In this document: positions 56,337 to 64,000 of the stretch, one piece after another | Layout of the letters: each line of letters begins with the position of its first letter | Position numbering within the stretch: position 1 is the stretch's first letter | DNA from: Austropuccinia psidii | Taxonomy: Eukaryota > Basidiomycota > Pucciniomycetes > Pucciniales > Sphaerophragmiaceae | Assembly (NCBI GenBank): GCA_023105745.1 | Contig: JALGQZ010000019.1 | Coordinates: forward strand, 5,828,001-5,892,000 | Reading direction: 5' to 3' | DNA length: 64,000 bases | Translations under genes and position numbers: made by a program | Notes under the pieces: model-generated | The model's database searches: none | What the model was told of the DNA's origin: nothing | What the model saw: only the letters and a program-made list of their open reading frames with translations

Positions 56337-56615
56337 ATGTTATTCTTGTTAATGGAAATGGGTATAGTGGATTCCAAAACATCCCTTTTTAACAGCATTT
56401 CTGGAGTAACAACAATAGCTAAGCAAGCCACTTTAAACCCAAACACTAAGAACATTGAGATAAGGTATCAATACCTCAGAGTCTTGGTTTTTAAAAAACA
56501 GCTGACTATTGTACAGGTTGGGACAGAGGACATTTTGGCTGATGTATTAACAAAACCATTAGGAGTACAAAAACTGATTATGGTATATCCACAGATACAT
56601 CTCAAGGAGATTTGA
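56337..56615 (+). pseudogene. Copia RNase H C-terminal relic
   Basis: Contains TIAKQATLNPNTKNIEIRYQ and VQVGTEDILADVLTKPLGV, the conserved tail of Copia polyproteins, closely like the end of the element at 60410. The stop is followed by GAGGAG/TGTTAAG, which looks like a purine tract and LTR start. Only this tail remains. Confidence 0.85.
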
Positions 56616-58646
56616 GGAGTGTTAAGAAAGGAATCCCCTTTTGAGGATAATGATGAGGAAAAAAAGCTTAGGAGAAGGTTAGTACGGAAACACTCACCAT
56701 TTGTAGATTATTAGTCTAAACGTTTTAGGAGGAGCTTGGATAAACCACTTCCTTTTACGTTTTAAGAAGTTGAATCCCAACCACCATGTAGATGTAAAGA
56801 CAATGCTGTAGCTATAGAATATCAGATTGATTCACTCAATCACTTTCCACATTTGTTTTGACTTACTTATTAATATATTACTATAATTCTTTGTATTCAA
56901 AGATACTTACATTGTAAAACTACACCCTAAACAATACTCTACTCACGAGGCTTGGTGATCACAAAGCTATATTAGTACCTCCATTCACTAAGTATCAAGA
57001 CGTCTGTTTACTGACCATAATTCGCAATACTTAGAGTATTTTTAGTGTTTTGGGTTACGAATTCGTGTATTAGTGTTTTGAGTATTAAATCTAAGTTACA
57101 TATTGTTATTCATTAAAACATATTATTTCTAGATACTAATTGTTTTTTGTTCAGTTTTATTATTTACTGGTTCTAATTGTATATCATAGTAATTCAAAGA
57201 CTTATTAGCTTGAACTCATTGCAGGAAATAGTTATGGTTAGATTTTTCAAAGACAATTCTGCGATTTGAAGCATAAAAGCAACCCAAACCCGCCGGACTG
57301 AGTGAACCAAGCGGCCAGATGGAGAGAAAACATAAATCAGGCAATATGGCTCTGGCAGCCCGAGATCTCGAAAAATTGTGAGTGAAGACTTGGGATATCT
57401 GATGATGAAAAACTTTCTGACCAGTTTGAGTGAACCCAGCAGGTGGCCACTCGACTAGAGATGTTCCGAGGTGGACTGGAGGGCACTAGAGTATGACAAT
57501 GTCATCTGAAGACTGTCATAAGATTACTAACATTTAAATCATCTATAGATACATCCTATTTGGATATTTATCCGATAACTCCTTTTGTTTCACTACTTCG
57601 CCATTCGTTACACTGCAGAGCACCTTTTGGGTACTTGTTTCTTAGTTTGAGCTTATCACTGCTTCACACATGTATTATTATAGCCTTTTAGTTCCAGTAT
57701 CTTACCGACTTCATGACCACAGAGGTATAAAATAAAATACCCATAGTTTTCTAAGCTGAATGGTCATTGATTATTCCCCATCCTTTTCCAACAACAAACC
57801 AAAACAAGCTGAAGCAAGACAAGATGCATGGTAAAGATACATGAAAAATCACTCAAGAGTGTAAAATATGCGAAATATATCTGAGCATTTCTCCTAAACC
57901 TCAATCCTGCAACTTGTTCCCAAACCTATCCGTAAAGAGCTTTGTGACGTGTTCCTTAAAGCCGTGCTCTTAAGATGACAAACTATTATAAGCACCGAGG
58001 AAAGATGTTACTCCACGAATCCTCAGTGCTGTTTCATTTTCTTATTTCTCGTATCCACCTCACACCCAATCCACGAGTGACACAACTAAGTGTTGTACAC
58101 TCCCGCATGCACTAACCTATTCTTACAGCTAAGTAGTGGTGTGTTAAACCACTCACAACTCATCAAGATCGCACAGTAGTAAATTAATCATATTCTCTTT
58201 TATAGACTAGCAAAAGCGTGTATCAGTAGTTACTTGTTATCTACATAAACTCAAGGAGTCTTGAGATCAGAGGTATGCTATTATCTAGCACCTCTACAAT
58301 ACTCAGCTGTTAATCCTTGTATTATGTTTCTGGCTTAGTTTTACATTCTAGTTCCATCGTACTCATCAGTCGTATTGATCTGTGTATTATATTCTGTTGT
58401 TCACCTTCAGGTATTTATACTCTTACAATAGTTCTCATGTGTTATTTCTTTTGTTAATATAAACCTTCATTTCTTCTATTCTTTTAAAATATACAACGGC
58501 CTGTGCCAGTGAAGCTCTTCAAACAGATTCAATCAGGCCCTTCTGGTTTCCGGCGTCTCCAAACCCATATGAAAAAAGACTGGCATTCTAAATTTGATGA
58601 GGTTCGGATTTCTTAGCCGATGATGACCTGACAATAAAGAAATAGA
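56616..58646. other. Intergenic, possible LTR remnant at left
   Basis: The first ~330 bases may be the LTR of the Copia relic (TGTTAAG start; the end is not defined). The rest has no supported gene or repeat and may hold the 3' flank of the gene that follows. Confidence 0.4.
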
Positions 58647-59910
58647 TCATATTAGCCAACTCGTTAAGGGATTCGGTTGCACAACACCCTTGCTCACGCC
58701 TTCTTCGAGCCTTGTCACGGTCTCCGCCACCATGTCCTGGACCGCTCCCAGAGACTCGACCACCATGAAGGGTCCAATTGTCGGATGGTTGTCTTCATAG
58801 ACGTCCACAATTGTGAGCGGATTTCTTTGAGAGAAACCTTCAAGGCCCCTTCGGTTAGCTGATTGAATTTTTCTTCGCCCAAGGCTTGACGATACCACTT
58901 TCCAATTATTTGAGCCTGCTCGCGAGATCCTACAGAGTCTTCTCCGCCCTCACTATGACCGCCTTCCTTCAACAATTCTCTAAACCGAATTTTTTCATCC
59001 TCAGTGAGTTTATCATACTTCAAGAGTTCTCTCCCATCATTCTCTGGTGCCGGACCTCCCAACCATAACATTATTCCCCAAATCCTTGCTTTGTCCGGAT
59101 CAACTCCATTCAATAACCAAGAAAGTTCAACTTCTTGACTGTTCCACATTTTCATCAAGTGGTCAGGTAGTGCATTTTTACCTAAATTTGAGGTGGGATC
59201 TAGTTTTCCTAAGATTTTCTCAATCCTTTCTTTGTGTAATGGTGGGTTAATTTTATCCTCGCCGAACCAAAACTCCTCTAAAAGCAAGCCATCGCTCGAA
59301 AAACTTCCAGCTTGACTTCTTCCGTTTCCTTTTGATGAAAGAAATCGGGGCGGAGAAGATCCAATAATTTTGTTCTAATGGCCAAGATTTCTTGTTCTGA
59401 GAACTGTAATTCTTTGTTTGGATCACCGAATTTGAGAGCATCACCAACTTGAATGGGAAGTTTCCAGTGGCGAGTGGCTTTCTTCCAATACTCAAGTCGC
59501 TTTGCGTCCCACCAAACTCCTTGGTCGAGGCTTGCACGCCGGAGACTCCATTCGAGTTCATCAAATATGACATTTAAAGATTTCTCCTTAGGTCTAAAGT
59601 ATATTAAAAACCAATCTTTCATGTCAGAGTAAGCTGGACGAAAACCTGAATTCGCACAGTATTTCGTGCTCAAAGCTTTCCAAGTCTGTTCGCTCTCGCT
59701 TGTGAGTAAATAGTCGGATTCCTTTCCTTGAGGACGAGCTATGTATTCGCCCAATTCAAGCATCGAGTCCTCTGGCAAGTTGTAGTCCTTCCAGCTCTTC
59801 TTGAAACCAGGCTGCACCCAGTTTACTATTACGTTAAACTTGCTTTCTGCGTTTTCTGTTTCCCAACGTTTGCGAAGCACATTAGCCTGTGTTCTGTCGT
59901 CAACCTGCAT
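58647..59910 (-). CDS. Uncharacterised protein gene
   Basis: Minus-strand coding from ATG 59910. The first part (to about 59280) gives a Trp- and Lys-rich soluble-looking protein with segments such as WKDYNLPEDSMLELGEYIA and DELEWSLRRASLDQGVWW. A one-base frame change near 59280 leads into LLLEEFWFGEDKINPP and a Glu-rich region to about 58800. Then either that frame (to 58715) or a third one (58898-58647, ending TRLEEGVSKGVVQ) continues. The upstream sequence TAATGCAG/GTTGACG could be an intron acceptor, so the ATG may not be the true start. I know no domain. It is not repeated elsewhere in the window, so it may be a host gene, possibly decayed. Confidence 0.55.
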
Positions 59911-60000
59911 TACTATATTCCCAATCGGAAAATAAATTACATGGTGATCAGTTTAACATCTAAACTAACAGCCCCAGTTTTTTTTCCCAAGAATCTGCAA

Positions 60001-60417
60001 TGAGAAGTTGTTTTTAATCTTATAATTGCTATGTATAATAATCAAACCAGTAGTTAATAATACTAAGGGTTTTAATTATCCTTAAATATTAACCACGACA
60101 CAACTGACAACCAGTAACAGAAAACTGGTACTCTAACCTCCTCCAGGACAATAGGTAATGATACCAGATTATTCACGATAGAGAAAATTAAAATAATTCT
60201 ACGACTAGGAAAGGATAGTGGTTTAATCACTGGGCTAACACGACGCCTATTTATTCTATTGACAAACCCCACGAATAGTTCAACTATTCAAATCCCAATA
60301 GTTTAAATGTACATCTAATAGTGAATTTGTATCAAATAAAATACTATGCATAACGTCATATCAATACCTTATTAAAGAACGATGATTACCCAAGGTGATT
60401 TTCTTCATTTCATAACA
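60001..60417 (-). repeat. 3' LTR of right-edge Copia element (left limit uncertain)
   Basis: On the minus strand TGTTATGAAATG begins directly after the purine run GTGGAGGAG. The polyprotein stop TGA lies inside the LTR. The outer end is proposed at 60001 (...CTTCTCA) but is not proven, because the other LTR is outside the window. Confidence 0.55.
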
Positions 60418-63400
60418 CTCCTCCACAATCAACGAGGTGTAATTGTCTGAGTACTTCCTGTATCTTGATGACACCCAAGGGTTTTGTCAAAATGTCCGCT
60501 ATTATATCATTGGTTGAGACTTGAACCACCGCTACCAGTTTCTTCATAACACAGTTGCATATATACTGATACCTTACTTCTATATGCTTTGTGTTGGCAT
60601 TCAACGACGCTTGCTTCGAAATAGTGACGGCACCTGAATTGTCATTATAGAGTACAGGTTGAATGGCTCCATAACCCAAATCATCAAAAACAAAAGTGAG
60701 CCAACATAGCTGCTTCATGCAAATATTCATAGCAATGTATTCTGCTTCAGTGGTTGATTGGGCAACCACAGACTGCTTTTTACTTAACCAGCAGACTGAA
60801 TTTCCTAGAGCGAATACAACGTAGCCTGTGATGGATTTCCAATCATTTTTAGCATTGGCGTAATCAGCGTCCGCCCAGCCAGTCAGCATCTCCTTGGTCG
60901 TGCATCGTTTAAAAATTAAACATTTGTCTTTTGATCCCTTGAGATACCGTAGCAAGTGCTTAAGACCGTTCCAGTGACACTGATTTGGTTTAGTGGAGTA
61001 TCTTGAGAGCTGATTTACTGTGAAGAGGATATCTGGTCGAGTATGATGGGCTAGGTAGTTAATACTTCCTATGGCCTGTTGAAACAATGTGACATTCAAG
61101 ACTTCGTCGGAGATAGCTGATTCTAATTCATTGGTGAAATTTCCGTTACAGGGGGTCCTGACGGGATTGCAGTCATCCATGTTGAATTGCTGCAAGGTTT
61201 TTGCAATTAGATCCGTCTGGTTTATTAAAACCTTGTCACTGCTCCACTTCAATGAGTAACCCAAATGTTGAGTGGGCCTTTTCTTTGATTTGAGCTTAAA
61301 AACTGAGTTTAACTTGGTTAGGAACTCAGTTATCTTATTTTCCGACTGGCTGATGATAAAACCATCGTCGACGTGCACATGAAGAAGTAGCGATTTATCA
61401 GCATTGACAAATAGTGATTCATCTGACTGGGTACTATTCAGTCCAAGATTACCAAGAACAGATACAAGCTTTGACTTCCACATGCGTGGAGCTTGTTTAG
61501 TTCCATAGAGTGATTTCCTAAGGCGCCAAACCCAATTCTCTTTACCCTTTTCTTCATACCCTTTTACCTGTTTTACATGAACTAAAGCATCCATTTCCCC
61601 ATGGAGAAAAGCCGTCTCAATGTCGAATTGGTATGGAATGTAATCAAAGTTTACAACCATTGAGAGCATTACCTTAAATGTCTCATTACGTCCAACCGAT
61701 GCCCAGGTCTCATAATAGTGAAGCATAGGTTCCTGGTGATTACCTAATACAACCCAACGTGCCTTATGTCGATAAACTTCACGGTTTTCATTTCGCTTAC
61801 GGGTCAACCTCCACATACCTCCAATGACCTTGGTTGGTTTCTCAGGGTAGGGAACTAACTCTCCAGTGTTGTGGGACATTAGAGAGTCAAATTCAGCATC
61901 CATTGCTTTCTTCCATTCGATTCGCTCGATTGGGTCATTGACAGCGTGCGAGTAAGGAACTGCATCAGTGAGTAGTAGCTGATCAGAATGACGCGCATTT
62001 CTTTTCCCTTCCACAATGTTATCCTGGCTGATTGAGCTAGAGATATTTCTTGGAGCCTCCTTGTAATAAGGTACGTAGTCATAATTCTTCAGTTTTCCTG
62101 TCATCGGAACTACACTAGCTGGCTCGGTTGGATTTACTGGTTCGTGTGAGTCATTGATTGCATCAGGGACATTTGACAGTGAGGTTGGTACTCGTAGCTT
62201 GATTTTGAATGATTGACTGAAAGGTAGCGCAGATGACGGTTGATGCATAGTAGGCATTGAAGTGTTAACTGCTGGTCTGTAATCTCGTGAGACACGGATT
62301 TTTCCTGTCTCAAGATTGAGCAGTCTCAACCCATCGGAATACCTTTCAAATGATAATGCCCGCAATACCTCTCCTTGTGGTGCAATCTTGGATGTTGGAT
62401 TCACTATTTTGGTAGTGATTCTAATTCCAAACGGAACTAGTCTGTATAAGCTTATTTCGGGTTCAATTAGAGAGTGCCTTCTTTTTAGTACCGTAATAGG
62501 AGACTCCATTTTGAGATGCTTATGTGGAAGCATATTTAACAACAATGAGCCATGTAAGGCTGCCTCGTCCCAAAAGGATATAGGGATGTTAGATTGGCCA
62601 AGAAGACACCTGACTTTAGACAGAAGCGTCTGGTTGAAACGCTCTGCAACGCCATTAGTCTGGGGGGACTCAGGAGGACCTCTTTCCAAGGATATGCCTT
62701 GGCTAGCTAGATAATTAAGAAATGATTGAGAACTAAATTCTCCTCCGCGATCCATATGAAGATATGCGGGGGTGATGTCCAGTTTGTTCTTAATTTCCAT
62801 GAGATACGTTTTTATTCGTTCTTCAGCTTGCCCCTTTTCTGATAGCAAATAGATGCGGTTGAACCTACTGAAATCGTCGACTAATACCAACACATACTTA
62901 TGTCCCCTACGAGTTGGAGGGTTAATCTGTAGGGTATCCATATGTATTTTGAGGAAAGGTGCATTAGCGGCAGGTAATTCTTGAGAATGAGGACGATTTC
63001 TAATCTTAGCTGATTGACACACTTGACAAGATGAAGACTGAGTGAAATTCCCTTTGATTCTTCCCTCTCTTAGCAGTGCTTTTATGTACGAATTGGAGGG
63101 ATGACCAAGGGTTAGATGCCAATCCAAGGGTACACTAAGCATTGAATAGACTGAAGTTGTAGGTAGTTTCGAGACAAACAAATTTCCTTCACGTCGAAAA
63201 ACGTCAACAATTCGTTTTTCATACTTAATAATAAAGATATTAGACTTCATAGTCAGCTTTAGCCCATGGTCGCATAGCTGTGATACAGACAACAGGTTCA
63301 CTGGTCCATTGGGAACATAATAGACCGGGTACAGTTTGATCCCTTTAAAATCTAGTGTTCCCTGATGAGTTACTTTAACCGGAGTGGAGAAAGTATGGAT

Positions 63401-64000
63401 TTGCTTCTTAACGGGAGCTGGATCTACTAGTAGCGATAAATCATTAACAACAGTTCTTCCGGCGCCGGAGTCAAGATAAATCAAGCCATGACTTTGCTTG
63501 GATACCAGTGCGTTAATTTCATTAGTGATGAAAGCTTCAGAATCAGAAGTAGCGGGTCTGGATGGATCCTTTGATTCGGACATGGCATTAACTGACGGTA
63601 TACTATTAGCTGCTTGAATTGTTTCCAACATTTTCTCGATCCTTTCAAACCGTTTGTTGGTGTCATTTTCATGATTCGTGTTCTGGTTGTTGTTCCTTCC
63701 TTTTCTTTTTTCTTTAAAGCCCTTTTTCTTACGACCTGCTTCAGCTTGGTTTTTACTCTTGGTCTTTGACGATTCATCTTGCTTATTTTTATCGAACAAA
63801 AGTGCATGATGTTCATGTGCTGATTGTCGACAAGAGTGTTCTATTGATACTCTGTCAGTGACACTATTGATATCAAATGGTCTTATATCATACAGCGTTT
63901 GACATAGACTGCTGAGTTCTTTGTCGTTGTCTAAACTTTGGAGAAAAAATGCCGCCACCATACTTGAGGATAGATTCATACTAATTGTTGAGTCGGCTGA
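60410..64000 (-). CDS. Ty1/Copia Gag-Pol polyprotein, 5' end beyond window
   Basis: One open frame of about 1197 codons with no stops; it is open to the window edge, so Gag is incomplete (first visible ATG 63979). From that ATG: Gag tail with a KRKGRNNN-type basic stretch; protease YLDSGAGRTVV (~168); GAG-pre-integrase WHLTLGHPSN...CQVCQ; integrase D, D, E at IHMDTLQ (~345), HMDRGGEF (~410) and NGVAERFNQ (~444); RT QFDIETAFLHGE (~785) and HVHVDDGFI (~870); RNase H WADADYANAKND, STTEAEYIA, YNDNSGAVTISKQ; end VDCGGVL. All catalytic motifs checked are intact, suggesting a recent insertion. No CCHC knuckle is visible in the part shown. Confidence 0.93.
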   Translation of the reverse strand, partial: SADSTISMNLSSSMVAAFFLQSLDNDKELSSLCQTLYDIRPFDINSVTDRVSIEHSCRQSAHEHHALLFDKNKQDESSKTKSKNQAEAGRKKKGFKEKRKGRNNNQNTNHENDTNKRFERIEKMLETIQAANSIPSVNAMSESKDPSRPATSDSEAFITNEINALVSKQSHGLIYLDSGAGRTVVNDLSLLVDPAPVKKQIHTFSTPVKVTHQGTLDFKGIKLYPVYYVPNGPVNLLSVSQLCDHGLKLTMKSNIFIIKYEKRIVDVFRREGNLFVSKLPTTSVYSMLSVPLDWHLTLGHPSNSYIKALLREGRIKGNFTQSSSCQVCQSAKIRNRPHSQELPAANAPFLKIHMDTLQINPPTRRGHKYVLVLVDDFSRFNRIYLLSEKGQAEERIKTYLMEIKNKLDITPAYLHMDRGGEFSSQSFLNYLASQGISLERGPPESPQTNGVAERFNQTLLSKVRCLLGQSNIPISFWDEAALHGSLLLNMLPHKHLKMESPITVLKRRHSLIEPEISLYRLVPFGIRITTKIVNPTSKIAPQGEVLRALSFERYSDGLRLLNLETGKIRVSRDYRPAVNTSMPTMHQPSSALPFSQSFKIKLRVPTSLSNVPDAINDSHEPVNPTEPASVVPMTGKLKNYDYVPYYKEAPRNISSSISQDNIVEGKRNARHSDQLLLTDAVPYSHAVNDPIERIEWKKAMDAEFDSLMSHNTGELVPYPEKPTKVIGGMWRLTRKRNENREVYRHKARWVVLGNHQEPMLHYYETWASVGRNETFKVMLSMVVNFDYIPYQFDIETAFLHGEMDALVHVKQVKGYEEKGKENWVWRLRKSLYGTKQAPRMWKSKLVSVLGNLGLNSTQSDESLFVNADKSLLLHVHVDDGFIISQSENKITEFLTKLNSVFKLKSKKRPTQHLGYSLKWSSDKVLINQTDLIAKTLQQFNMDDCNPVRTPCNGNFTNELESAISDEVLNVTLFQQAIGSINYLAHHTRPDILFTVNQLSRYSTKPNQCHWNGLKHLLRYLKGSKDKCLIFKRCTTKEMLTGWADADYANAKNDWKSITGYVVFALGNSVCWLSKKQSVVAQSTTEAEYIAMNICMKQLCWLTFVFDDLGYGAIQPVLYNDNSGAVTISKQASLNANTKHIEVRYQYICNCVMKKLVAVVQVSTNDIIADILTKPLGVIKIQEVLRQLHLVDCGGVL

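Noticed and set aside
1..64000. tRNA or rRNA genes
   Set aside because: I saw no cloverleaf with A and B boxes and no rRNA-like sequence on inspection. No scan could be run.

Overview
The window looks like a repeat-rich, AT-rich rust fungus genome (Basidiomycota, Pucciniales). The evidence is the Gag, protease and Pol proteins of the retrotransposons, the short introns (GTAAGT or GTGAGT donors, CTRAC/CTGAT-like branch sites, CAG acceptors), and fungal SNF2 and 2-oxoglutarate dioxygenase relics. The chromovirus polyprotein resembles those I associate with Austropuccinia psidii (myrtle rust). That assignment is from memory and was not searched.

Bases 1-36964 are one giant Ty3/Gypsy LTR retrotransposon on the + strand. 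Its left LTR is cut by the window edge (1-583) and its right LTR is 34990-36964. Gag-protease lies at 690-3566 and RT-RNaseH-integrase at 31797-34941, about 28 kb away. The space between holds extra ORFs, two kinds of short structured repeat, and three later insertions: a full chromovirus (6326-16027, TSD AATTC), a decayed Ty1/Copia element (18857-25152), and inside that a solo chromovirus LTR (19592-21030, TSD GCCTC).

The most unusual content is the structured repeat. Family B has nine copies at 4676-5785, just after the gag ORF chain. Family A has about 26 copies at 25227-27030, 28979-29530 and 31161-31648, the last group just upstream of pol. Both families read as compact H-type pseudoknots: two crossing stems, a 3-nt first loop and an A-rich third loop. 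The stems change by compensatory substitution between copies. Family A also resembles, in layout and in its UUAAACU loop, the short Xrn1-stalling 'coremin' motif of benyvirus and cucumovirus RNAs. I suggest, as inference, that these are exonuclease-blocking or cap-independent expression elements of a giant retrotransposon RNA. Two internal ORFs (4778 and 31797) share the order pseudoknot, poly(A) run, ATG.

The nested chromovirus has a Gag start codon that exists only after removal of a predicted 548-nt leader intron. A second 68-nt intron joins two Gag ORFs.

Bases 36965-64000 are a patchwork. A duplicated segment (36965-~40337 and ~50880-54222) carries a multi-exon gene of unknown function and a 48/51-bp minisatellite. 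The second copy preserves the empty insertion site of the giant element. Other items are a truncated SNF2 ATPase (40245-41266), exon-like pieces at 44 kb, a 78-bp minisatellite (45687-46308), a TET/JBP-like dioxygenase relic (46460-47517), a reverse LTR related to the giant element (48496-50577), a Gypsy PR-RT relic (54190-55425), a Copia tail (56337-56615), an uncharacterised gene (58647-59910, minus), and an intact Copia polyprotein running off the right edge (60410-64000, minus).
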